Positions 7,300 to 15,100 of a DNA stretch of 18,774 nt are shown piece by piece. Source of the DNA: Aalborgiella sp031424795 (GTDB taxonomy: Bacteria > Pseudomonadota > Gammaproteobacteria > Burkholderiales > Burkholderiaceae_C); the NCBI GenBank assembly GCA_031424795.1, contig JANPIC010000077.1:1-18774 (forward strand), in the 5' to 3' direction. The notes under the pieces are model-generated. The model ran no database searches, was not told the origin of the DNA, and worked only from the letters and a program-made list of their open reading frames with translations. The number at the start of each line of letters is the position of its first letter. Positions within the stretch are counted from its first letter, which is position 1. The position numbers were made by a program, and so were the translations under genes.

Positions 7300-8247
7300 G
7301 GCAGCTTGAGCGGCAGTTACAGAAGCAAGGGGAATTGCTTCAGGCTTAATCTCAGACGACTTCGCAGGTTGTTGATCAGGTGACTGGGGCAATATAGGCT
7401 CAGTGACGACAATGGGCAAATCTACCTGCGGCACTTCCAGCTGTAACTCAGATTTCTTTTCAAGCTCAACTTTAGGTTTTTCAACAGGAGGCGAATTTTC
7501 TTTGAATTCTGGTATTTCTGAGGGATCTTCAGGTGGCTCTTTGCCGTCCAAGATATCGTTTCTGCGAACCTGTAGGTAAATATCTCGTGTAAAAGTGTAT
7601 TTATCTAGGGCAACGGCTTCTAAAACTGATGATGAGCGCAATAAATTAGTCCGCGCATCCAATAAGCGCAAGGCATACAAGCTGTTACGGGCTGCTACGC
7701 TGTTGAGTTGCCAAACCAAATCACCCCGAGAAATGAGCGTGGAAGCCAAGCTATCACGCAAGGTTGACGAACCCAACAGTGGGATCACCAAGTAAGGCCC
7801 TGGAGGCACGCCGTAGTGCCCTAGGGTTTGCCCAAAATCGCTAATATGGTGCTCCAGATTCATTTCACTAGCAACATCAAGTACGCCGCCCAGACCTAAT
7901 GTGGAATTAATGGTTACCCGAAAAAATGCGTCAAGCGCTGCTTTTGGTTTTAACTGCAGCGTGCTGTTCACCACCGTCCAAACACCTGTCAAATTACTGA
8001 AAAAATTATTCACCCCTGTTCGCACAAAAGACGGGATGAAATTTGTATACGCCGTCGCAACGGGTTTGACGATAGCTGTGTCTAAGCTGTCATTGAAGTT
8101 AAAAACACTTCTGTTCCACGACTCCCAAGGATCAACAGAATTTTTCACAGTGACCGAGGCACACCCCGTTAAAAACATACACAAAATAGCTGTAGCCGGC
8201 ATCATATATGCCTTGGTAGCTATTTTTTTAATGGCGTTAAAAATCAA
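7294..8247 (-). CDS. mlaA: MlaA outer-membrane lipoprotein with long Pro/Glu-rich tail
   Basis: MlaA removes mislocalised phospholipids from the outer leaflet of the outer membrane and passes them to MlaC. From TTG 8247 the 317-residue precursor has a basic n-region (KKIATK), a hydrophobic core and the lipobox LTGC (Cys29). The MlaA/VacJ domain follows (about 37-235), with DPWESWNRSVFNFND, HYGVPPGPYLVIPLLG and STLRDS. Residues 236-317 form a Pro/Glu/Lys-rich tail that is probably disordered; E. coli MlaA (251 residues) lacks such a tail. An ATG at 8205 with AAGG upstream is an alternative start but would drop the basic n-region. Codons 5-21 look like a copy of the interspersed repeat. It lies between mlaD and mlaC, unlike E. 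coli, where mlaA is elsewhere. Confidence 0.92.
   Translation of the reverse strand: MIFNAIKKIATKAYMMPATAILCMFLTGCASVTVKNSVDPWESWNRSVFNFNDSLDTAIVKPVATAYTNFIPSFVRTGVNNFFSNLTGVWTVVNSTLQLKPKAALDAFFRVTINSTLGLGGVLDVASEMNLEHHISDFGQTLGHYGVPPGPYLVIPLLGSSTLRDSLASTLISRGDLVWQLNSVAARNSLYALRLLDARTNLLRSSSVLEAVALDKYTFTRDIYLQVRRNDILDGKEPPEDPSEIPEFKENSPPVEKPKVELEKKSELQLEVPQVDLPIVVTEPILPQSPDQQPAKSSEIKPEAIPLASVTAAQAAN
8186..8234 (-). repeat. Interspersed repeat copy inside mlaA signal-peptide codons
   Basis: Read on the minus strand, this segment aligns without gaps to the copy at 18438-18486, with 34 of 49 positions equal by hand count. Shared blocks are AAATAGCT, AGGCA and GCCGGCTA, at the same spacing. It also shares CCGGCTACAGCT, 12 bases, with the copy at the gltB stop. 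Most differences are in the loop between the arms. It supplies residues 5-21 of the MlaA precursor. Confidence 0.6.
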
Positions 8248-8280
8248 GATAGATCCAATATATGAACAAGATACATAGGT

Positions 8281-8769
8281 TTATTTTTTGACAGATGCAT
8301 CATCTGCTGACTTACCTTCAGCTGCTTTACTGTACAGAAATTGGCTGATTAAATTTTCCAAAACAACGGCCGATTGTGTGGAAGACACTCTGTCGTTGTT
8401 GGCGAGCAATTTTTCATCAGCACCGGGCTCAAGGCCAAGGTATTGTTCTCCTAACAACCCTGAAGTCAAAATTTTCAACGAGCTATCTTTCGGAAAAGCA
8501 TAACGGCTCTCAACTGCTAGCGTCACTAATGCTTGGAAAGATTTGTCATCAAATGTAATGGACTCCACCCTTCCAACTACCACGCCTGCACTCTTCAACG
8601 CAGCCTTAGGTTTGAGGCCACCAATATTGTCAAACTTAGCCGTGATTCTATAGGTTTGCTGGAAGCTCAAATTCAACAAATTAGCTGATTGCAGCGCTAA
8701 AAACAGTAGCGCAGCCGCCCCTAATAAGACAAACATTCCTACCCAAATATCGTTTTTAGAGCGTTGCAT
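8281..8769 (-). CDS. mlaD: MlaD, membrane-anchored MCE-domain subunit
   Basis: MlaD forms the hexameric periplasmic lipid-binding ring on the MlaFEDB transporter. The 162-residue protein has one N-terminal membrane segment (about 9-30) and a single MCE domain (about 38-117) with FDNIGGLKPKAALKSAGVVVGRVESI and LTSGLLGEQYLGLEPG. A short charged tail rich in K, S, D and A follows. An AAGGA box stands before ATG 8769. It begins 9 bases after mlaE and ends 33 bases before mlaA, so it is in the same operon. Confidence 0.96.
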   Translation of the reverse strand: MQRSKNDIWVGMFVLLGAAALLFLALQSANLLNLSFQQTYRITAKFDNIGGLKPKAALKSAGVVVGRVESITFDDKSFQALVTLAVESRYAFPKDSSLKILTSGLLGEQYLGLEPGADEKLLANNDRVSSTQSAVVLENLISQFLYSKAAEGKSADDASVKK

Positions 8770-8778
8770 TTTTCTTCC

Positions 8779-9561
8779 TTAAATACTAAACATCATGGCC
8801 GTCAGCATGAAATCCAAGCCCAATACAGTCAAAGACGCAACAACAACGGTTCGCGTCGTCGCTCTGGACACACCCTCAGGCGTTGGCTGCGCTTCAAAAC
8901 CTTCCAAAAGCGAGATAAACGTCACAGCGAATCCAAAAACCACACTTTTGATCACGCCATTGCCAACGTCTTTCCAAACGTCAACACCGCCTTGAATTTG
9001 GCTCCAAAACGAGCCAGAGTCGATACCAATCATCAAAACCCCAACGACCCAACCACCAATGACCCCCATCGCGCTGAAAACTGCTGCCAAAAGCGGCATA
9101 GTAATCACCCCCGCCCAAAATCGAGGGGCCAAAATTCGCTGAATAGGGTCAACCGCCATCATCTCTAGCACGCTGATTTGCTCACCCGCTTTCATCAAAC
9201 CAATTTCAGCAGTCAGAGAAGAGCCTGCACGTCCAGCAAATAGCAAAGCCGTGACAACTGGGCCAAGTTCTCTAACCAAACTCAGCGTAACCAACAAACC
9301 CAAGGCTTCTGTAGAACCGTAGCGCTGCAAGGTGTAATAACCTTGAAGCCCTAGGACAAAGCCGACAAACAAACCCGACACCGCAATGATGACGAGCGAG
9401 TAGTTGCCCAAAAAATGAATTTGGTCGCGAATCAATCCAAACCGCTTTAGGCTTCCAAACAGTGTCGTCAACAAACGCATAAACAAGCGCGCACCTAGCC
9501 CAATATCAGCCAATTGCCCACGCAAGGAAAAACCAATATCGCTAGGTTTGTACCAGCTCAT
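8779..9561 (-). CDS. mlaE: MlaE, permease subunit of the phospholipid transporter
   Basis: MlaE is the inner-membrane permease of the MlaFEDB phospholipid transporter. The 260-residue protein carries the MlaE family signature SLVRELGPVVTALLFAGRAGSSLTAEIG (about residues 94-121), the segment EQISVLEMMAVDP, and five or so hydrophobic helices. The C-terminal EGFEAQPTPEGVSRATTRTVV is also typical. Its ATG overlaps the mlaF TGA as ATGA, indicating tight translational coupling. Confidence 0.96.
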   Translation of the reverse strand: MSWYKPSDIGFSLRGQLADIGLGARLFMRLLTTLFGSLKRFGLIRDQIHFLGNYSLVIIAVSGLFVGFVLGLQGYYTLQRYGSTEALGLLVTLSLVRELGPVVTALLFAGRAGSSLTAEIGLMKAGEQISVLEMMAVDPIQRILAPRFWAGVITMPLLAAVFSAMGVIGGWVVGVLMIGIDSGSFWSQIQGGVDVWKDVGNGVIKSVVFGFAVTFISLLEGFEAQPTPEGVSRATTRTVVVASLTVLGLDFMLTAMMFSI

Positions 9562-10391
9562 CGCATCGCTCCTGATTTTGCATCTGCAATACCAAAATCC
9601 TCTACCACTGACAGACCAGGATAGTGGAAACGTACAGGACCGTCGGGGAGCGCATTGATATATTGGTAAACCAAGGGATCCGTACTTTCACGTACTTCTT
9701 GTGGCGTGCCTTGTGCAGCGATGCCGCCATTGGCCAAAATAATCACATGGTCTGCAATCGCAAAGGTTTGCTCTACTTCGTGCGACACAAAAATACTGGT
9801 CAAACCCATGGAATCGTTCAATTGGCGAATCAAACGCGCAGCGGTGCCTAGAGAAATCGGGTCTAAGCCTGAGAACGGCTCGTCGTACATCACCAACTCA
9901 GGGTCGAGTGCGATAGCCCGAGCCAACGCAATCCGTCGTGCCATACCACCAGAAACTTCGCTAGGCATCAAGTCTCGCGCGCCGCGCAAGCCCACGGCGT
10001 TGAGCTTCATCAACACAATGTCGCGAATCAACGCATCAGGCAAATCTGTATGTTCGCGCAAAGGAAATGCCACGTTTTCGAAAACAGACAAATCTGCAAA
10101 CAAAGCGCCAAACTGGAATAGCATACCCATGCGACGGCGTGCCGCATAAATCTGCTCCTGATTCATGGGCGTGACATCTTGACCGTCAAACAAAAGTTCC
10201 CCCTTTTGCGCCTTATTTTGCGCACCTATCAAACGCAAAATCGTGGTTTTACCTCCGCCTGACGCGCCCATCAATGCTGTGACTTTACCGCGTGGCACGG
10301 ACAGAGAAATATTGTCCAAAATGACGCGCTCGCCGTAACCGAAAGTCAGGTTACGCAATTCAACGAGTGATTCAGGGTTTGATGTGGTCAT
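9558..10391 (-). CDS. mlaF: MlaF, ATPase subunit of the phospholipid transporter
   Basis: MlaF is the cytoplasmic ATPase of MlaFEDB and the first gene of the operon. The 277-residue protein has Walker A GASGGGKT (42-49), Q-loop Gln93 (LFQFGALF), signature VSGGMARR (146-153), Walker B LVMYDEP (166-172) and H-loop His204. The N-terminus SLVELRNLTFGYGERVILDNISLSVPRGK aligns with that of E. coli MlaF, which supports ATG 10391. The bases before this ATG are CTTTTTCTATTT, with no Shine-Dalgarno sequence, and a 10-bp hairpin ends only 8 bases upstream. Confidence 0.95.
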   Translation of the reverse strand: MTTSNPESLVELRNLTFGYGERVILDNISLSVPRGKVTALMGASGGGKTTILRLIGAQNKAQKGELLFDGQDVTPMNQEQIYAARRRMGMLFQFGALFADLSVFENVAFPLREHTDLPDALIRDIVLMKLNAVGLRGARDLMPSEVSGGMARRIALARAIALDPELVMYDEPFSGLDPISLGTAARLIRQLNDSMGLTSIFVSHEVEQTFAIADHVIILANGGIAAQGTPQEVRESTDPLVYQYINALPDGPVRFHYPGLSVVEDFGIADAKSGAMR

Positions 10392-10397
10392 AAATAG

Positions 10398-10424
10398 AAA
10401 AAGGCCAGAGAGTGTCTGGCCTTT
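10398..10424 (-). terminator. Hairpin followed by T-run just before mlaF
   Basis: Read on the minus strand, a perfect 10-bp stem AAAGGCCAGA/TCTGGCCTTT (10415-10424 with 10400-10409) encloses a 5-base loop, and the stem continues into a run of T residues. This has the form of an intrinsic terminator for transcription arriving from gltBD. It ends about 8 bases before the mlaF ATG, so it could instead be a 5'-leader structure of the mla transcript. Confidence 0.7.
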
Positions 10425-10426
10425 AC

Positions 10427-10432
10427 ATCATA
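10427..10432 (-). promoter_or_regulatory. Possible -10 box of an mla operon promoter
   Basis: TATGAT on the minus strand, a near-consensus sigma-70 -10 box. No good -35 box is found at 16-18 bases (the hexamers there are CGTTAG-like). If used, the transcript would begin almost at the base of the hairpin at 10398-10424. Confidence 0.3.
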
Positions 10433-10500
10433 AGGGATTACGGAGCTCTCTAACGCAGCTGTGTAAGCATTTTCCCAACGAGCCGCCTCGAGGGAAAATC

Positions 10501-10547
10501 GCCCCCTCGGGGGGCAGCGAAGTACGCAAAGCGACGAGCGTGGGGGC
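10501..10547. repeat. GC-rich intergenic repeat with GCCCCC/GGGGGC hairpin after gltD
   Basis: Plus-strand GCCCCC and GGGGGC pair across a TCG loop (10501-10515). They are followed by GCGAAGTACGCAAAGCGACG and another GGGGGC at 10542-10547. I recall near-identical intergenic sequences as abundant in Comamonadaceae genomes, but only this copy is in the window. On the minus strand the hairpin is followed by GATTTT, 37 bases after the gltD stop, so it may also terminate gltBD transcription. Confidence 0.6.
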
Positions 10548-10551
10548 ACAT

Positions 10552-12042
10552 CTATCGAGGTAAGTCGCTGAAACCCATCAAGAATTCATCAACAGAACGT
10601 GCAGCCTGGCGACCTTCACGAATCGCCCACACCACCAAGCTTTGACCACGACGCATATCGCCTGCAACAAAAACTTTAGGCACATTGGTTTCGTAGCCAC
10701 CAATAAACTCTGTACCTGCTTTGGCGTTGCCGCGCGCGTCTTTGGCTATCCCAAACGCCTCTAAAACAGAGGCAACAGGTGACACGAAACCCATCGCCAG
10801 CAAGACCAAGTCGGCCTTCAGCGTTTGCTCAGAACCTGCCACTTCGACCATTTTGCCGTTTTGCCATTCAACGCGAACGGTTTTAAGACCGATCACTTTG
10901 CCTTTTTCGCCAATGAATTCTTTGGTGGAAATGGCAAATTCGCGTCCCAATAAACCTTTTTCTGTGCCTTCGTCGTGGCTAGAGCTGGTACGCAATTTGA
11001 GCGGCCAGTTCGGCCAAGTCATGGGGCGGTTTTCTTCAACCGGTGGCTGCGGCATCACCTCAAACTGGGTGACATTCACAGCACCGTGGCGGATACTTGT
11101 GCCCACACAGTCAGAACCCGTATCACCACCGCCAATGACGATGACGTTTTTACCGTCGGCACGCAGCTGGTCTTTGAGTTTATCGCCCGCGTTGACTCTG
11201 TTTTGCAACGGCAAAAACTCCATCGCGAAATGGATACCGCTCAATTCACGGCCTGGAACGTGCAAATCACGTGACTGCTCAGCGCCACCTGTCAGAAGCA
11301 CCGCGTCAAAGTCTTTGTTCAACTGTGCTGGCGTGATGGTTTCTTTCGCCCAGTTGATGACTTTGCTATCTTTAGGCAACTCACCAATCATCACGCCTGT
11401 ACGGAACTTGACGCCCTCGGCCTGCATTTGCTCGACGCGGCGGTCGATGTGCGATTTTTCCATCTTAAAGTCTGGAATGCCGTAACGCAACAAACCACCG
11501 ACGCGGTCGTTTTTCTCAAACAGCGTCACATCATGGCCTGCACGTGCCAATTGCTGTGCAGCTGCCATGCCCGCTGGGCCAGAGCCGACAACAGCCACTT
11601 TTTTGCCTGTTTTATGCTTTGCCAACAGTGGTTTGACCCAGCCTTCAGACCAAGCGCGGTCGATGATGGCATGCTCGATAGACTTGATGCCTACCGCATC
11701 GTCGTTCACGTTCAGCGTGCAAGCGGCTTCGCAGGGTGCAGGACAGATACGGCCGGTGAACTCCGGGAAGTTATTCGTGCTGTGCAGCACATCAATCGCC
11801 TCTTTCCAATCCGCTGTTTGGCCGTGGTACACCAAATCGTTGAAATCCGGAATGATATTGTTGACGGGGCAACCGCTGTTGCAAAACGGTGTGCCGCAGT
11901 CCATACAACGCGCCGCCTGCGTTTTAGCTTGCTTGTCGTCCAAACCGATAACGAATTCTTTGTAATTTTTGAGACGCTCAGGCACAGGCTTGTAGCCCTC
12001 TTCCAAACGCTCAAATTCCATAAAGCCGGTTACTTTACCCAT
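10552..12042 (-). CDS. gltD: Glutamate synthase (NADPH) small subunit
   Basis: GltD oxidises NADPH and passes electrons through FAD and Fe-S clusters to GltB for glutamate synthesis from glutamine and 2-oxoglutarate. The 496-residue protein has the N-terminal cluster cysteines 46, 49, 54 and 58 (CMDCGTPFCNSGC) and 100, 104 and 108 (CPAPCEAAC). The FAD-binding VVGSGPAGMAAAQQLA is at about 151-166, and the NADPH-binding VIVIGGGDTGSDC at about 300-312. The C-terminal VFVAGDMRRGQSLVVWAI is the usual FAD-contact stretch. ATG 12042 has AGGA 8 bases upstream. The gene follows gltB after 49 bases, a gap partly made of an interspersed repeat. Confidence 0.97.
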   Translation of the reverse strand: MGKVTGFMEFERLEEGYKPVPERLKNYKEFVIGLDDKQAKTQAARCMDCGTPFCNSGCPVNNIIPDFNDLVYHGQTADWKEAIDVLHSTNNFPEFTGRICPAPCEAACTLNVNDDAVGIKSIEHAIIDRAWSEGWVKPLLAKHKTGKKVAVVGSGPAGMAAAQQLARAGHDVTLFEKNDRVGGLLRYGIPDFKMEKSHIDRRVEQMQAEGVKFRTGVMIGELPKDSKVINWAKETITPAQLNKDFDAVLLTGGAEQSRDLHVPGRELSGIHFAMEFLPLQNRVNAGDKLKDQLRADGKNVIVIGGGDTGSDCVGTSIRHGAVNVTQFEVMPQPPVEENRPMTWPNWPLKLRTSSSHDEGTEKGLLGREFAISTKEFIGEKGKVIGLKTVRVEWQNGKMVEVAGSEQTLKADLVLLAMGFVSPVASVLEAFGIAKDARGNAKAGTEFIGGYETNVPKVFVAGDMRRGQSLVVWAIREGRQAARSVDEFLMGFSDLPR

Positions 12043-12072
12043 GATATTTTCCTGAAATTTTTATGATTTATA

Positions 12073-12118
12073 CTATGTTTTCAATAGCAACTTAGGCAGC
12101 AATTACACCGGCTACAGC
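12073..12118 (+). repeat. Interspersed repeat copy covering the gltB stop codon
   Basis: On the plus strand this aligns without gaps to the copy at 18438, with 35 of 46 positions equal by hand count. Shared blocks are CTAT, AATAGC, CTTAGGCA and CCGGCTA, and spacing is preserved. The gltB stop (12092-12094) lies in the CTTAGGCA block. The last nine codons or so of gltB (EAVAGVIAA) therefore appear to be repeat-derived. Confidence 0.72.
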
Positions 12119-15100
12119 TTCTTTTTTAACATTTAATTTCAACTTGGCAGCAGCCATTTCACCCAAAGCGCGCTTGTACTCAATTGGGAAGACTTTGACA
12201 AACTTGGCACGCGCGTTGCTCCAGTCGTCCAGCAACTCGCGGGCGCGCTTGCTGCCGGTCCAGCGGTTGTGGTCTTCGAGCAGCTTTTTGAGCTGCGCTT
12301 CATCGGTTTGGCCTTTGTTCCAAATCGCTTTGTCCATGGTCGCGGTTTGCTCGGTCTCGGTCAACACGTTTTCCAAGCTCACCATGGCGGTGTTGCAGCG
12401 CGATGCAAATTGGCCATCTTCGTCATAAACATAGGCGATACCGCCACTCATGCCGGCGGCAAAGTTGCGCCCGGTTTTACCCAAAACAGCCACGGTGCCA
12501 CCAGTCATGTATTCGCAGCCATGGTCGCCCGTGCCTTCCACCACTGTGGTGGCACCCGACAGACGTACCGCAAAACGCTCCCCCGCCACGCCGCTGAAGA
12601 AGGATTCGCCACTGGTCGCACCATACATCACCGTGTTGCCCACGATGGTGTTGCGCACCGCGTCACCACGGAAGTCTATGCTTGGGCGCACAACAATGCG
12701 GCCACCCGACAAACCTTTGCCGGTGTAATCGTTGGCGTCGCCGATCAAATACAGCGTGATGCCGTTGGCCAGGAACGCGCCGAAAGACTGCCCGCCCGTG
12801 CCTTCCAGCTGGATGCGGATGGTGTCATCTGGCAAACCTTCAGGGCGCACTTTGGTGAGCGCTCCTGAGAGTTTTGCGCCCAATGAACGATTCACGTTGC
12901 GTGCTACTTCGATAAATTTGACTTTTTCGCCGCGCTCAATCGCTGCTTTTGATTTTTCGATCAACACATTGTCAAGGCTGCGCTCCAAGCCGTGGTCCTG
13001 GTTTTCAACGTGGAAACGTGGCACATCTGCAGGAACATTGGGGACGGCAAACAAACGCGCGAAGTCCAAGCCTTGCGCTTTCCAGTGCGCAATGCCCTTT
13101 TTCATGTCCAGCAAATCAGCACGACCAATCAAATCGTCAAACTTACGGATACCGAGCTGCGCCATGATGTGACGCACCTCTTCCGCAATGAAGAAGAAAT
13201 AGTTGACCACATGCTCAGGCTTGCCGGTAAATTTTTTGCGCAACTCCGGGTCTTGCGTCGCCACGCCCACGGGGCAGGTGTTCAGATGGCACTTGCGCAT
13301 CATGATGCAGCCTTCCACCACCAGCGGTGCGGTGGCGAAGCCGAATTCATCCGCACCCAAGAGCGCGCCAATCGCCACGTCGCGGCCCGTTTTCATCTGG
13401 CCGTCGGCTTGCACGCGGATGCGGCTGCGCAGGCGGTTCAATACCAAGGTTTGCTGCGTTTCAGCCAAACCGATTTCCCACGGGCTGCCACAATGCTTGA
13501 TGGATGACCAAGGCGACGCGCCTGTGCCGCCGTCGTGACCAGCAATCACCACATGGTCTGCCTTGCACTTGGCAACGCCGGCAGCAATCGTGCCCACACC
13601 GACTTCAGCCACCAGCTTGACGCTGATGTCGGCATGCGGTGCAACGTTTTTCAAATCATGAATCAGCTGCGCCAAATCTTCAATGGAGTAGATGTCGTGG
13701 TGCGGCGGTGGTGAAATCAAACCCACACCGGGCACAGAATGGCGCAGTTTACCGATGTAATCGCTGACCTTGGCACCCGGCAGCTGACCGCCCTCGCCCG
13801 GCTTGGCACCTTGCGCCATCTTGATTTGAATCTGGTCGGCACTGCTCAAATATTCAGCGGTCACACCAAAGCGGCCAGAAGCAACTTGCTTGATTTTGGA
13901 GCGCATGGAATCGCCGGCATTCAAAGCGTAATCCACCTCAAACACGTCTTTACCCAGCAGCTCAGACATGGTTTGACCTTGCTTGATAGGGATGCCTTTG
14001 AGTTCTTGGCGGTAACGCGCTGGGTCTTCTCCACCTTCGCCCGTGTTGCTCTTGCCGCCTATGCGGTTCATGGCAACGGCCAAACTGGCGTGCGCTTCGG
14101 TCGAAATCGAACCCAAAGACATGGCACCCGTCGCAAAACGTTTGACGATTTCTTTGGCGGATTCGACTTCTTCAACCGGAATGGCTTTGCTTGGGTCGAT
14201 TTTGAACTCGAACAGCCCGCGCAGCGTCATGTGGCGCTTGGATTGGTCGTTGATCAGCTGGGCATACTCTTTGTAAGTGCTCCAGCTGTTCGAGCGGGTG
14301 CTGTGCTGCAACTTGGCAATCACATCCGGCGTCCACATGTGCTCTTCGCCACGGGTACGCCAAGCGTATTCACCGCCGGCGTCTAAGCGGTTCGCCAAGA
14401 CTGGGCTGTCGCCAAACGCGGCTTGGTGCATGCGGATGCCTTCTTCGGCAATCTCAAAAACACCAATGCCTTCCACGCGGCTGGCGGTGCCCGTAAAGTA
14501 CTTGTTGATGGTCTCGGTGTTCAGGCCGATCGCTTCGAACAACTGCGCACCGCAGTAGCTCATATAAGTAGACACGCCCATTTTGGACATGATCTTCGAC
14601 AAACCCTTGCCAATGGCTTTGACGTAGTTATAAATCGCTTTGTCTGCGCTCAAATCGCCTGGCAAGTCCTTATGAATCGCTTGCAAGGTCTCCATGGCAA
14701 GGTAGGGATGCACCGCTTCTGCGCCATAACCCGCCAACACCGCAAAGTGGTGTACTTCGCGGGCCGAGCCAGTCTCAACCACCAAGCCGGCTGTCGTACG
14801 CAAACCTTCGCGCACCAAATGCTGGTGAATGGCCGACAACGCCAGCAAAGCCGGAATCGCCACTTGCGCAGGCGTCACAAAACGGTCGCTGATGATCAAA
14901 ATATTGTTGCCGCCTTTGATGGCATCAACCGCTTGCGCGCAAAGTGAAGCCAATTTCGCCTCAACGCCTTCGTCACCCCACACCAACGGATAAGTGATGT
15001 CCAGCGTGCAGCTGCGGAACTTGCCATTGGTGAATTTTTCAATCTCGCGCAACTTGGCCATGTCGGTGAAGTTCAGCACGGGCTGGCTGACTTCCAAGCG

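Noticed and set aside
10721..11485. 254-residue plus-strand open frame opposite gltD
   Set aside because: Antisense shadow of a well-conserved gene, with no start signal and no recognisable domain. The same applies to the plus-strand frames opposite gltB, murA and the EptA-like gene.
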